Source: Ampullaceana balthica
Taxonomy: Eukaryota > Mollusca > Gastropoda > Lymnaeidae
DNA: 64,000 nucleotides
Reading direction: 5' to 3'
Assembly (NCBI GenBank): GCA_944989445.1
Contig: CALYLW010000285.1
Span: 1,743,299-1,807,298 of the forward strand
Shown here: positions 9,639-22,168 of the stretch, piece by piece
How the letters are laid out: each line of letters begins with the position of its first letter
Position numbering within the stretch: the first letter of the stretch is position 1
Notes under the pieces: model-generated
The model's database searches: none
What the model saw: only the letters and a program-made list of their open reading frames with translations
What the model was told of the DNA's origin: nothing
Program-made: the position numbers and the translations under genes

Positions 9639-9992
9639 GTGAACGACGTCTCTGACAAATATGAACGACGCCTCTGACAAATATGAACGACGCCTCTGAC
9701 AAATATGAACGACGCCTCTGACAAATATGAACGACGCCTCTGACAAATATGAACGACGCCTCTGACAAATATGAACGACGCCTCTGACAAATATGAACGA
9801 CGCCTCTGACAAATATGAACGACGCCTCTGACAAATATGAACGACGCCTCGGACAAATATGAACGACGCCTCTGACAAATATGAACGACGCCTCTGACAA
9901 ATATGAACGACGCCTCTGACAAATATGAACGACGCCTCTGACAAATATGAACGACGCCTCTGACAAATATGAACGACGCCTCTGACAAATAT
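9639..9992. repeat. 22-bp minisatellite, 16 copies
   Basis: Nearly perfect unit GAACGACGCCTCTGACAAAT + AT. As 22 is not a multiple of three, all three minus-strand frames stay open, a clear artefact. The word GACGCCTCTGAC equals the right tip of the GGCGTCACT MITE plus its flank at 8281. Confidence 0.98.
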
Positions 9993-10295
9993 GCGTGTAG
10001 GTCACCAGGGCATATGAAAAATAAATATATTTATGGGTGATCTGGGCAGACGATGAGTGTGAATTTTACACAATTTAACTGTTTTTGATTAGACGTAAAA
10101 CACATTTAACTATCTGTTTGTGGCCTGATATTCCCCATCAATAGTAGCACTTTCTATCTGAGTTTAAAACATGTTTCCTACGGTTGTGTGTGTAAGTTTG
10201 GAGTACAACGTCTCACTGATAGATGTCTCAGCGTTTGCGCATTCGGCCGTTGGCAGAGAGAATTGAGTTATAATTTTATATCAAAAGGTTTTTTG

Positions 10296-10444
10296 TAGGG
10301 CTGCTGAAATTAAAGATTTATTAATCGATTAATCGTTAAAAAATTTAATCGATTAAAATTAATTTGATCGATTAAAATTCGATTTAAATTTAAGAAAATA
10401 CTTCTAATATTTTTTCTCCAGTTTATTAATAATTTATATCAAAT
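10296..10444 (+). mobile_element. AATCGATTAA-type hAT relic, left part
   Basis: TAGGGCTGCTGAAATTAAAG then ATTAATCGATTAATCG blocks and AAATTTAAGAAAATA, as at 46593. The right end is missing. Confidence 0.6.
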
Positions 10445-10612
10445 TGCAAACAATCAAATATTTAAGTTGAACTTTTATTTAAAGTAGCGTGTATTGACGT
10501 GACGTCAAAATTCTTAAACCTACCCTCTCTGTCCCTCGTCACACATCGTCACAAATGTCTGACCCCTTCCCCCCCCCCGATACGTGACGTCATTTATGGA
10601 CGGCCCCCCAAT
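10445..10612 (-). mobile_element. CCGTCCATAAATGACGTCA MITE, half copy
   Basis: Shares TATTTAAGTTG..TTTTATTTAAAG, the TTCTTAAAC/C-run block and the terminus GTGACGTCATTTATGGACGG with 49018-49322. Confidence 0.65.
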
Positions 10613-11389
10613 AGAGGTAACGCTGTGACGATCAGTACAATGTAAAGTGATATCTCCAGAGATGTTTAACAATTTATGCTTCATGGACCATTGAGAAGGC
10701 TGTGAAAACGTTTTTTCCCCCTTCAATCAGCAGTTCTAAAATTGGACGTAACCCAAGACACGAGAAATGGGTCTATTAAAGCCACTTAGGCAATGTTTGA
10801 AATGTACTGACTGTGTATCTTTCTCACCTGTCTTACGTGACTCAATGTAAACAAACAAAAAATAATTTTAAAAAAAAATTCGTTAAGGCGTAAAAAATTT
10901 TTATAACCAGAAATTAAATGTACTGGAAAGTGACGGCTTTATGAATTTAAATACCTTTTTTGAGCAACACAAAATTTCTTCCCTTCATTTCATTCCTGGC
11001 ATTAGATTTTCCCCCTATTCAAACATTATTTTCGTACATAATACCTGACACGATAGAATGTCAAAACCTGCCTGAGTTTACCTCCGTTACAAAAACGAAT
11101 ATTCTACCGTCTTCCGTTCAAATAATTAGTTGTACAATACTTGTTCATTCTCCCAATGTCACACAGACAGAAATGGACGTAATTCTATCGAGAAAATCTG
11201 TTTGGGTTGAAAGCGATGCCGTTAAAAACTACCAACACGGTAAAAAGACAATAAAGTATTTATTTATTGAAGAATTGTTCCGTTGCTCACTCGAGGCGAT
11301 GTACTTTCACTCGTGTACTCAGTGCAAATAAACATTTAAAAAATCTTTTTTTCAAAAAAAGGACACGCTTTTAACATAATCAATACTTT
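10613..11389. other. No recognised feature
   Basis: AT-rich. It contains a 123-codon plus frame (10960-11331) with no recognisable domain, splice context or composition change, so I do not call it a gene. Confidence 0.45.
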
Positions 11390-11790
11390 TAGTTATGTCT
11401 CACATATAAGGGATTTATAGTCAAAAACTTTTTTTTTACAGCTATTTTTTAAAACTTATAATAAAAACTCTTTACGATGCACGTCTGACGCCCACACATT
11501 TTTTAACCTCTATTTTTTTTATACCAAACACATCATAAGCGCCCGCCCAACGTTTCATACCACGGTGATGTATTCACGTGGTGAACTCATGGATGTCAGC
11601 AAAGCAGACGGGTACCGATGCTTATATAAAGATACACTAAAAATGCTATAATTTAAATACGGTACATTCGATCAATCTAAAATTTTGATACAATGCATTG
11701 TCATCCAAGATCTATCTGTGGTAAAATTTTGAGATCTCTGGGACCATCAAAAGTGGTTTAATTTTACGTTTCAAGATTTGAAGGATGGAT
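11390..11790. mobile_element. Hairpin-core repeat family, diverged copy 2
   Basis: Starts with the inverted end block (AGTTATGTCTCACATATAAG + GGATTTATAGTCAAAAA) and holds the core TTCGATCAATCTAAAATTTTGATACAATGCATTGT in diverged form. Confidence 0.6.
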
Positions 11791-11902
11791 ACAAGATACA
11801 AACATTGTGACTTAAATAAAAGCGTGTAATAAAAGCGTGTAAAAATAACCAGGCTTTCAGAGGATATGTTATACATCATGGTGTTGACACAGTAACACTC
11901 CT

Positions 11903-12228
11903 AAACGGGCGTGTCCACCGTAACATACAACAATGGGCGTGTCCACCGTAACATACAACAATGGGCGTGTCCACCGTAACATACAACAATGGGCGTGTCC
12001 ACCGTAACATACAACAATGGGCGTGTCCACCGTAACACACAACAATGGGCGTGTCCACCGTAACACACAACAATGGGCTTGTCCACCGTAACATACAACA
12101 ATGGGCGTGTCCACCGTAACACACAACAATGGGTGTGTCCACCGTAAAATACAACAATGAGCGTGTCCACCGTAACACACAACAATGGACGTGTCCACCG
12201 TAACACACAATTATGGGCTTGTCAAGGC
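11903..12228. repeat. 28-bp minisatellite, about 11.5 copies
   Basis: Unit CCACCGTAACATACAACAAT + GGGCGTGT. The period is not a multiple of three, so overlapping minus frames are artefacts. Confidence 0.97.
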
Positions 12229-12854
12229 CGAACTTAAACTTTGATGAAGTCCATTGATGGCCGTCACAGCAACACGGCCAGACATTATTTACGACAATTG
12301 GTCACCTTGCATTTGCTTCAGTCAAACAGGCGAATATTATATTTTCATTTGTTCATTGTAACATTTGCGGTCCCTCTCCTGGTAAATACCGATTCGTCAA
12401 GGCGTTTAACTAAGACAAATAATTGATGATTGTTCATTTCGATGGGAAAAGGGTTTAGCTAAATTAAACAAAGAGTTGTTAAGCCCATATTTTAAAAAAC
12501 AACAAAAATATTTACTTTTTAATTTTTTTAAAAAAACACACAAAAAAAACCAACAAACAAACGGATTAGTTCATGAGTTGTGAAAAAATTATTAGAACAC
12601 TTCCGTAAAAACCCCAATAAAATTAAGTGAAACTTTAATAGCGTCATAGACGGCGTGCTAAAGTTTCGTGGCGCAGTGATGGAGCGATAAAAGAATTCAA
12701 CGATTGCCTTGTTGTGGCATTGAGGGATGCACAGGACTACTGTGATTGGTGGGTTGGTGCAGAGATCAGGGGAGGTTAGCCCCGAACAGAAAGAAAAGTT
12801 ATGGCATATCAAAAAACAATAAAATAATTCATGGTAAAATACGAAGTGAGAGAC
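12229..12854. other. No recognised feature
   Basis: AT-rich with a GC-richer patch at 12640-12790 in which I recognise no protein family. Confidence 0.45.
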
Positions 12855-13255
12855 ATGTTAGGGCAAACCATGATATGAGAAACACTTTTTAGGGCTATCC
12901 ATGAAATGAGAAACACTTTTTAGGGCAAACCATGAAATGAGAAACACTTTTTAGGGCAAACCATGAAATGAGAAACACTTTTTAGGGCAAACCATGAAAT
13001 GAGAAACACTTTTTAGGGCTATCCATGAAATGAGAAACACTTTTTAGGGCAAACCATGAAATGAGAAACACTGTTTAGGGCAAACCTTGAAATGAGAAAC
13101 ACTTTTTAAGGCAAAACCATGATATGAGAAACACTTTTAGGGCAAACCATGAAATGAGAAACACTTTTTAGGATGGACCATGATATGAGAAACACTCGTT
13201 AAGGCAAACCATGAAATGAGAAACACTTGTTAGGGCCAACCATGAAATGAGAAAC
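12855..13255. repeat. 31-bp minisatellite, about 13 copies
   Basis: Unit AAACCATGAAATGAGAAACA + CTTTTTAGGGC, with diverged units at the right end. Confidence 0.97.
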
Positions 13256-13865
13256 CACAGAATGAGGAACTGTAAAATAGACAAAACTTTGAGCAAAACA
13301 AAAGCCAACACTCTAAGTGTCGATAGAGTTGTACGCATATTTCTGGAAAGTGGTTTTCTTTAAAGAACAAAACGAAACCAACAATGGTTGTAGATATTAC
13401 TAACAACGAATCTGTTGTCTGTCGTAAAATGCAAGGCGTTGGTTTACAACCCATTCCGAAAACTAAACGTCACCACTTCCCGTTTAAAGATGAAGTGTTT
13501 CTTGTTTCCAATCTCGACGTCTCGCCACGCCCTCATGTCTTAATTTTACTAAAGTCTCGGCTGCCAAACAAATCATCGGCGAAAATAAACTTTAGGAGAA
13601 TAGTAGTCTGATCGCTCCAATCCCCCCCTTCCCCCTCCCCCCCGGGCCATCACACGCATATTTTTTTTTAACTTCCTGAGAAATGTAGCAAACTTAAACC
13701 GTGCTTACCGATGACGTCATTCGAGTGTGGTGATTAGCTTTCTGGGAGCCATAACAGATTAAAGGATAAAAAAACATATTTTTATTTTAGAAACTTTGGT
13801 GAACGCGGGTTCTAAAATATCGACATTCTGACACCAAACACAGTCATTATAATTCTTTACCAACA
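13256..13865. other. No recognised feature
   Basis: Contains a 75-codon plus frame at 13384-13611 with no recognised family, followed by a C-rich tract at 13618-13645. Confidence 0.4.
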
Positions 13866-13955
13866 TGCTTCACTGGAAAAGCCATTACATCTCTTTACTT
13901 ACATGCTTCACTGGAAAAGCCATTATATCTCTTTACTTACATGCACCACGGGAAA
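13866..13955. repeat. About 39-bp repeat, 2.3 copies
   Basis: ACATGCTTCACTGGAAAAGC + CATTAxATCTCTTTACTT repeated. Confidence 0.85.
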
Positions 13956-14499
13956 TTTCTCACGTGCAGACGTCATATTAATATCGAAGTTATATTTATT
14001 GAGACGCGGAATGTATCATGATTTCCTCAAACAAAAGATGCTTCGTATTATATTGTTTGTTTTATAATTCTGCACACTACAGCAGAGTTACGCTGGCCTG
14101 ACACCAATTGCCAACAAATCCTCCTTCCCGCCTGGAACCTTGGCGTGGAATGGGCTGCCTGCGCAAACCATGAAAACAAATACAGTATCAAAATCAAACA
14201 TTCCAATGAAGATTGGAGACTAGACTTACAACATAAATCAGAGCAGGACGCAGTAATCTCTCGTATAGATGGAGCTCCTGTAATATATAAGATACGATCC
14301 CAAGCGTTGATCGTCAGACGTATGTTTTCTTTCCTCAGGAAACAACAGCACGTTTTAATGTTTTGAAAACCGAATAAAAATGTTGAGTAGAAACAAAATT
14401 GACATGGTCACATCGCTCTCCCCTATAACCCAATAATTCTGGCAGATATCCCGCGTGATAACATGACGTCATCTTCAGTATTTAAAAAAAAACCAACCC
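13956..14499. other. Possible decayed LINE tail
   Basis: At 14096-14165 the plus strand could read NKSSFPPGTLAWNGLP, reminiscent of the SFFPRTxxxWNxLP block near the C-terminus of many non-LTR polymerases, followed by degeneration. Evidence is thin. Confidence 0.25.
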
Positions 14500-14912
14500 T
14501 TAAAAACAAAGTTTTTCCACTACAAATCCCTTATATATGAGACATAACTAAGTGAATTGATTTTGTTCAATAAAATACGCACCGAGCGACAGACCCATGT
14601 TACATCGAGGGCTGAAGAGAAACTCAAGTGACCCGTGGAGGTCAACTATAACAGACGGCTATACATGCTATATAGACATAAACTAAAAATTCATTTATTT
14701 TATTACGGTGCATTCGATCGATCTGAAATTTTGATACAATGCATTGTTAGGTGGCACAAGTCTATGTGCAAAATTTCAGCTCGATAGCAGCACGGAAAGT
14801 GGGTCATGTTTGAGTTTTATTTTTCCGCGGTTCCATGACAGAAAGAGAGACATACAGAGAGAGAGAGAGAGTGAGTGAGACAAGACGGTGAAGTTAATAT
14901 AAGGGATTTAAA
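14500..14912 (+). mobile_element. Hairpin-core repeat family, copy 3
   Basis: Left end AAAGTTTTT.CACTACAAATC + CCTTATATATGAGACATAAC, core GATCGATCTGAAATTTTGAT ... CAAAATTTCAGCTCGAT, an AGAGAGAGA tract, and right end GAAGTTAATATAAGGGATTT. Confidence 0.8.
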
Positions 14913-15470
14913 AAGGACATTTTTTTGCACACGAGCGAATACACCCGGACGGCTAGTTTTGTGTTAAGAAGTGGATACTCACATACACCAATAATTTCGT
15001 TACATTAGTGACTTCGATGACTTCATCATTTATTAGATTGATGTACAAAGCATGTGTTACTTGCCCTTTGGCCTCTGACCTTCGACCCCTGACATTCCCA
15101 GGATGTTCGTGCAGACAGCCTTCCCACAGCCCAATCAACTCGTGACCACTCACCTAACCTTATGCAAATCCGCTCTGCTGTCCGTCCACGTCCGGTTACT
15201 CTTTCATTTGCATGTAGAATGTATTCGAATGTTGTTATTTCCCTTGCGCTCATCCTAACCACACAATATTCAATATTCTTTTTTTTTATTACTTAATACA
15301 ACTAAACCTTCCGCTCACTTGAGTACTTCGTCCTAAATCTTTGTTATTTCTCTCTCCTCAGTCCTACTTTAACAACTATGACTTGATCTCTCTGGGTTAA
15401 AACGCCTAAAACCCCATTTATTTCATCTTTAGCCTGAGTATGAACAATTTATTTTGTCTGGGTGTTTGAT
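14913..15470. other. No recognised feature
   Basis: A GC-richer patch at 15040-15220 is open on the minus strand in two frames but shows no recognised domain. Confidence 0.4.
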
Positions 15471-15471
15471 T

Positions 15472-15472
<1 letters not shown>

Positions 15473-15503
<31 letters not shown>

Positions 15504-15523
15504 TGTGTGTGTGTGTGTGTGGT
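15473..15523. repeat. (GT)n microsatellite
   Basis: Dinucleotide tract with two interruptions, followed by a G-rich stretch. Confidence 0.98.
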
Positions 15524-16909
15524 GGGGAGGGGACGTTGTATGTGAGATTAATGCCAATTATGTTTTTGTCAGAAACGTTATGGGAAAACATAATTTTTGT
15601 TTTGGATATTTTTTCTTCTTTACTTTTTAATTATGTTTTCGAAAAATTATCTATTGGTATTGTAAAGATTTTCTCGAACTTTCATTTATTATACATCACC
15701 CAAGTAACCGAAAAGGCTATGATATAAATATAAATTCTTTTTAAAAAAATGCTGTCTTATTTAGTGTACCGCTTGTTAAAACAATATACACGCTTTTTCA
15801 TATCGATCAAAGTAATATGATTAAAAGGTTACCTTCAACAAAAGTTGAGAACTTCAGCAAAGTATTTTTTTATTTTATAGACTTACTTTTTTTTTGAGAG
15901 GGGGAAAAAAACCCAATAACTAAGACCATCAGTCAAAAGTACAAAGTAAACAGAACATAACAGAGGCCAGATGAATGCTCTGTCAAATAGCGCAACAGAT
16001 TACGATACCGTATTTAAACCTTTTTTTTTCTCTGTGAACAGTCGTTTTAACTGTGAAAAAATAATACAGCTTCAGATGAAGGTCATTGGATCCATCACTC
16101 ACAATAATCAGGCGCGCACACACACAGACACACAGTTTTCGCCTGTAGATAGCAATCAGTTAGAACTCGCACCTTCCTATCGGCATGTTTCGTTTTCGTG
16201 CCAACACTCAAATGACATAATTTGTCAACAACGAGTCGAAAATGAAACCGTGTGATTATTTATTTATAATCTCTGTATACATTTGTTGATGGCCCAATTG
16301 ACGGCGATGGTCGGTGCGGCTCAATGGGGTTTTCCCCGTGACGATCAATATCGGCGATTGAAGTTGGTGATAACTCGGGCGAATTCTGTCGCCTCGCAGT
16401 GAAAGATGAAACTGAAGACATTGAAATTTGTGGTTGTTGAGTTTGATGGAATAGTTTTTAATGACCCTTCAAGGGGTATCCTTGAACATGGTCCATTATA
16501 ATTAGGTGTGGCAGGGGAGGTAAATACGCGGTGCATGCCGTAACAATAGAGGGTGAGTGTTGAAAAAAAACTTTTCCTGGGAGCCTGATGAATTTAATTA
16601 AAATGTTTTTTTAATAAAAGAAAAATTAAAATAATGAAGAAAAAAAGTGAGACTTTAAAGTGACAGTAGAGATTGTCACACTTGAAATAATTATGTGACA
16701 AGTGATGCCAACGATTAACTAATGGGTTGTCCACACAATAATGAAAGATGCAGGAAAGCGTCGCTGTCGCGTGGAATGCAGACTGGCGAGGGGACAAGAC
16801 ACGGTTCACTGATTGCTGCGGTTGACAGCACCTGTTAAATTGTTTACACCTTGGAATTAAACGGGAGGATCTTATTGACAGGGGGGGGGGTAGGGAAACT
16901 GTGAGGTAA
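15524..16909. other. No recognised feature
   Basis: AT-rich and apparently unique; the frames at 15971-16255 and 16345-16536 show no recognisable domain. Confidence 0.45.
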
Positions 16910-17312
16910 AGGTAAGATGAAAGTAGGTAACGGGAAAGTTGGATTGGGAGAAAGGGGGTTAGGTGAAAGGTGGATAGGTGAAAGGTGGATTAGGTGAAAG
17001 CTGGGTTACTTGAAAGGTAGGTTAGGTAAACGGTGGGTTAGGTGAAAGGTGGCTAGGTGAAAGGTGGGTTAGGTGAAAGGTGTGTTAGGCAAAAGGTGTG
17101 CTAGGTGAAAGGTGGGTTAGGTGAAAGTTTGTGTTAGGTGAAAGGTGTGTTAGGTGAAAGGTGGGTTAGGTGAAAGGTGGGTTAGGTGAACGGTGGGTTA
17201 GGTGAAAGGTGGGTTAGATGAAAGGTGGGTTAGGTGAACGGTGGGTTAGTTGAATGGTTGGTTAAGTGAAAGGTGGGTTAGGTGAACTGTGTGTTAGGTG
17301 AATGGTATGTGG
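16910..17312. repeat. 16-bp degenerate minisatellite, about 25 copies
   Basis: Unit GGTGAAAGGTGGGTTA with substitutions and 1-2 base indels; strongly G-rich on the plus strand, C-free for long runs. Confidence 0.95.
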
Positions 17313-18830
17313 CGGTTAAGGATTTATTACACAATTCGTAAACATTTCAATGACTTATCATACGCAAGCGTCAAATTAAGGTTGTAAAAAAATATCATTT
17401 GTAATACCATTTCATTTCTTCAAGTTATTGTGAATTAGATTACATTTTTGTGTTGTAATCATTTTAAACCTAATTTGTTAAGCTTTAAATACTTTAAATT
17501 TATTCTAAACTTACCACGTTATTTGTTTTAACGACATTTTCCATGGGATAAATTGCTTTTATATATTTGAAATGTCGTTCGAGCTTGCACATGCAACTCC
17601 TCCTGAACCATACCAGTTAGAGGGTTCGGGTCTTTGAAAATATGCTAATAAGCTCCCAAGGATGAGCAACGGCCAAAAAAGTACGGAAAAGGTTTACTGG
17701 ATTTCCTGGAAAATCCACACACAAAAAAAACTTGAAAAAATATCAGTATTTTGTCAATTTTTCGCCAACCATAACATCTATGGGTTGAAATAAACACCAA
17801 ATGATAGTTAATAATATTTAGAACAATGTCCATGGCGGCAATATTTGGTAACCACAATTCGTTCGACTCCCCTAATTTAGCAGAAATTTTTGAAAGCAAT
17901 TGTTTTGTTTAGTTTCAAAATTATTGATTGAAAATTATTTTAAATTTAATCTAGAATGATAGTTAATTGGGTTTTCCCGCTTTGTGAATGCTAATGTTAG
18001 ACTGTTGCGTGGTGCGCATTATATTAACACATTCTTGGTGTGATGTAGCGTGAGGGGACATGACGTCATATTATGTATACTTTCAGAATTACTTATTTGA
18101 ATCGACTTTTGATGTAATCTAGAATGATTTCCCTTGAATAAAAACTCGGAAATTCGTTTAGGAAATTGCGTTTAATTTTACTCATTCGAGTTTTTATTTT
18201 TTGTTTTCCTTTTGGACTTCTTTCAAACTACTGTTTCGTTCTACTTTTCTACAAGTTTAGCAATGCCCTATGGTCAATACCTCTAATTCACTATCGGATT
18301 TCGTCCTTCCGGTCATCACAAAGTCAACGATTTTACCCGCTTCCTTGTCCTCGGCCTTGACTTCCATTACAAGACCTCAGTAATCTCTAAAACTGACAGA
18401 ATGACGTCACCTTTTAATGCATTTCTTTTTACATCTCAGATAAGAAGACGTCCCGAGAGTATCGATCGATCAGCTGAGGACGTCTTAATATTATATTTAC
18501 GTCATGTAAGAAAATGTTCGGATTGATAGAGATGACATATTTAGTGTGTCCGAATGTTATAAAAAGTTAAATGAAGTTGTAATTCACGAATATGTAGCCC
18601 AAAACAGTAAAATATGGTTTCCTCGGAACTTCATAGGTAGACGCATTAGATAAATATCCTAGTTTCCGGAATGTTAGAAAATATAGTCACTCTAAATGCA
18701 AAAAAAAACAAACAAAAACAAACATTGCGTAGTTATTTAAAAGATTTTCAGGAACCAAACTTGGTTGTAATTTTTTATAAAAATCCCAGTCAGTATTAGC
18801 TGGAGTATTAAACAACAGAATATTCCATGC
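17313..18830. other. No recognised gene
   Basis: AT-rich. The words GGTGCGCATTATATTAACAC (18012-18031) resemble an internal block of the hairpin-core repeat family, perhaps a relic. No coding signal. Confidence 0.4.
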
Positions 18831-18990
18831 TACTAAATGCTACTAAATGCTACTAAATGCTACTAAATGCTACTAAATGCTACTAAATGCTACTAAATGC
18901 TACTAAATGCTACTAAATGCTACTAAATGCTACTAAATGCTACTAAATGCTACTAAATGCTACTAAATGCTACTAAATGCTACTAAATGC
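18831..18990. repeat. Perfect 10-bp repeat, 16 copies
   Basis: TACTAAATGC repeated 16 times with no substitution, ending at TACTCCATCG. Confidence 0.99.
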
Positions 18991-19357
18991 TACTCCATCG
19001 CAAGAATGCAACAAATAACATAACGTATTAATGGAACGTCATATCGTCTGCTAACCGAGATAACAGAAGGCAAACGTCAACTGACGTCAATCTTCAGAAG
19101 GCCTGTATTTTATGACGCCGGATTACCGCCCCGTCGATCAAAAACCCGACCCGGAAGCCCAATCCAGATTAACTGATTAAAACTCGCCGCCATCCTCCCC
19201 ACCCCATTTAAGGACATAATCGCCCCGACCAACCATCCGTCAAGTATTAAACATACGTCATCTGTCGGGTTTATTATTTCAATGGTGGGTGTTTTTTTAA
19301 ATAAGTTTTTTTTATGCACGCCACGATTTCAATTTAATTTATTTTAGCAAACATTAC
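18991..19357. other. No recognised feature
   Basis: Includes a GC-richer patch at 19095-19245 without a recognisable coding signal. Confidence 0.45.
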
Positions 19358-19360
19358 AAT

Positions 19361-20560
19361 AGTACTTATGGCATCAGTACTTCTAGTAGTCTTGAGATCC
19401 CACTTCTGACACCATGTGATAGTACTTATGGCATCAGTACTTCTAGTAGTCTTGAGATCCCACTTCTGACACCAGTGTAATAGTACTTATGGCATCAGTA
19501 CTTCTAATAGTCTTGAGATCACACTTCTGACACCATGTAATAGTACTTATGGCATCAGTACTTCTAATAGTCTTGAGATCACACTTCTGACACCATGTGA
19601 TAGTACTTATGGCATCACTACTTCTAATAGTCTTGAGATCCCACTTCTGACACCATGTAATAGTACTTATGGCATCAGTACTTCTAATAGTCTTGAGATC
19701 CCACTTCAGACACCATGTAATAGTAATTATGGCTTCAGTACTTCTAATAGTCTTGAGATCACACTTCTGACACCATGTAATAGTACTTATGGCATCAGTA
19801 CTTCTAATAGTCTTGAGATCACACTTCTGACACCATGTGATAGTACTTATGGCATCAGTACTTCTAATAGTCTTGAGATCACACTTCTGACACCGTGTAA
19901 TAGTACTTATGGCATCAGTACTTCTAATAGTCTTGAGATCCCACTTCAGACACCATGTAATAGTAATTATGGCTTCAGTACTTCTAATAGTCTTGAGATC
20001 ACACTTCTGACACCATGTAATAGTACTTATGGCATCAGTACTTCTAATAGTCTTGAGATCACACTTCTGACACCGTGTAATAGTACTTATGGCATCAGTA
20101 CTTCTAATAGTCTTGAGATCACACTTCTGACACCGTGTAATAGTACTTATGGCATCAGTACTTCTAATAGTCTTGAGATCCACTTCTGACACCATGTAAT
20201 AGTACTTATGGCATCACTACTTCTAATAGTCTTGATATCCACTTCTGACACCATGTAATAGTACTTATGGCATCAGTACTTCTAATAGTCTTGAGATCAC
20301 ACTTCTGACACCGTGTAATAGTACTTATGGCATCAGTACTTCTAATAGTCTTGAGATCACACTTCTGACACCGTGTAATAGTACTTATGGCATCACTACT
20401 TCTAATAGTCTTGATATCCTATTTCTGACACCATGTAATAGTACTTATGGCATCAGTACTTCTAATAGTCTTGAGATCACACTTCTGACACCGTGTAATA
20501 GTACTTATGGCATCAGTACTTCTAATAGTCTTGAGATCACACTTCTGACACCATGTAATA
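19361..20560. repeat. 60-bp satellite, 20 copies
   Basis: Unit AGTACTTATGGCATCAGTAC + TTCTAATAGTCTTGAGATCA + CACTTCTGACACCATGTAAT. The period is a multiple of three, so the 250-codon minus frame (DLKTIRSTDAISTITRCQKC repeated) is an artefact. The last unit runs into the inverted-repeat element at 20554. Confidence 0.97.
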
Positions 20561-20755
20561 GAACTTGCAAGTCAAGAAACAAGACTTCAAAACCTTGTGT
20601 TGTGTTGTGAACTGTAATCGTGCGTGGTCGCGAACTGAGAGGATGGCTGGTTGTAGCTGAAGGGTACAAGATGTAATAGAGATTGATTAAAGACAGTCGT
20701 TAACCAGACCACAAGGTGTTGAAGTCTTGTTTCTTGACTTTCAAGTTCCATTACA
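20554..20755. mobile_element. Inverted-repeat MITE, 46-bp arms
   Basis: Left arm TGTAATAGAACTTGCAAGTC... and right arm ...CAAGTTCCATTACA are reverse complements over about 46 bp with three differences (AAGAAACAAGACTTCAA is shared). The arm's first 13 bases match the satellite unit TGTAATAGTACTT at one difference. Ends are TG...CA. Confidence 0.8.
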
Positions 20756-22139
20756 ACATTAAACCAAGTTGTAAATTTGATTCATTTCTGTGAATAACAA
20801 CTAACTTTAATCAACATACTTTTTAATTATGTGTTACATCAGAGCCCTCTTTGAGTTATTTAATAAAAGGAAGTATTTTTCTGGTCTGAGGTCTTCGATT
20901 TTTTAAAAATCATTTTAAAAAACAAAAATTCATATAATATATATTACAGATGCTCCTTCAATATAGAAGATTACTGCGTCTTACGCTAATTCGTGGCTTA
21001 TGTCAAGTCTTGCATTTTCATTAGAGTTTTAAATGTTGATAAGTGTGTTTGTTTTGCTTGTTTCCTTAGGTAACCCATTTCCACGCCCGTATTCCAGCCG
21101 GGAAGAACGATAATTTGTATGTGCATGTTTTTGTATACGGAATACGCAAAGTTTCTTTATACTATGTCTATCTGAGTGTTGCATGAGATTATCCTTGTGT
21201 TGTATTTTCAAGTTAGAATTAATTGCTTTATGTATTATTACTACTTCTATGCTTTTTTTTCTGTACTCTAACTTAAACTCTCTAGATTGCTAATGACGAG
21301 TGTGGTAATGTAATCATTTATCCACATTAAAGTGTTTTTAAGTGCACCGCCACACGTTTTTTCCTTCTCAAAATATCATTCACAAGTTGTTGTTTTTTTT
21401 TAAGGATGTAACAGGCAAGCCGGTGATTGATTATTACCAAGAGGTAACGAGTGGGCAAATTCACTCGGGCGAGGTCCACCAAAGCTCAAATGTAATAATT
21501 AGATAACCCCTCGGCGACGTTCGGCTAATTTGGCCCTCGGTGCGTGCTCGGTAACATCCATGACAAGAAACGTCTGCATCGCCCCTTACCCTGGGCACTC
21601 GTGAGGAGATTATATACAGTACAGCGGTTCTTAAGAAGTCTCATTTGCTTGTACTTCAGCGTACAGACCTGTGGTCAGCACTGGGTGTGGTCGGAGTGCG
21701 TCACGTTCGGTGGGGTGGGGTGGGGGTTTTGAGGGTTTGAAATATGCCGTGGGGCCTGAGAGGTTCCAAGTTTATTGACGGCAGAATTTCGGTAACTTTG
21801 AGCAGTTGGATACCTGACATTGTCTACCTGCCAGTTAGACCAACAAAGATCACATTATGGAAAAGTCGGATACCTAATTTATTCGACCTGTCAATTAGAC
21901 CAATAATGATCACATTAAGGAGAATTGGTTGACCTAACTCAGATTTATTAAGAAGCGCTTTTTATTCGTATTCGTCTATTGATTGTGTAATCAAAATTAC
22001 AATAAAAAACATTTGTGTCCCATACAACTTCCCGCCGTATGTCGTGTGCTCTTGTGGCGGTTTATACGAATTTATATTTACAGTAAATGTTTACAAAATA
22101 ACTTTTGGCTGGGTGAGTATTTGTGCCAGATATACGACA
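20756..22139. other. No recognised gene
   Basis: AT-rich; 21785-21930 holds an imperfect direct repeat of about 63 bp (TTGGATACCTGACAT..GACC / TCGGATACCTAATTT..GACC). Confidence 0.45.
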
Positions 22140-22168
22140 GCTTGCTTGTTTGTTTGTTTGTTTGTTAA
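22140..22168. repeat. (CTTG/TTTG)n microsatellite
   Basis: GCTTGCTTGTTTG followed by TTTG repeats. Confidence 0.9.

Noticed and set aside
9575..10005. Three overlapping minus frames of 113-137 codons
   Set aside because: A 22-bp repeat has no stop in any minus frame, so all three open together.
10960..11331. 123-codon plus frame
   Set aside because: No recognisable domain, no splice or promoter context, and it sits in AT-rich sequence between repeats; kept only as a note.
19443..20195. 250-codon minus frame that could pass for a repeat protein
   Set aside because: It is the 60-bp satellite; the opposite strand is equally repetitive and there is no non-repeat terminus.
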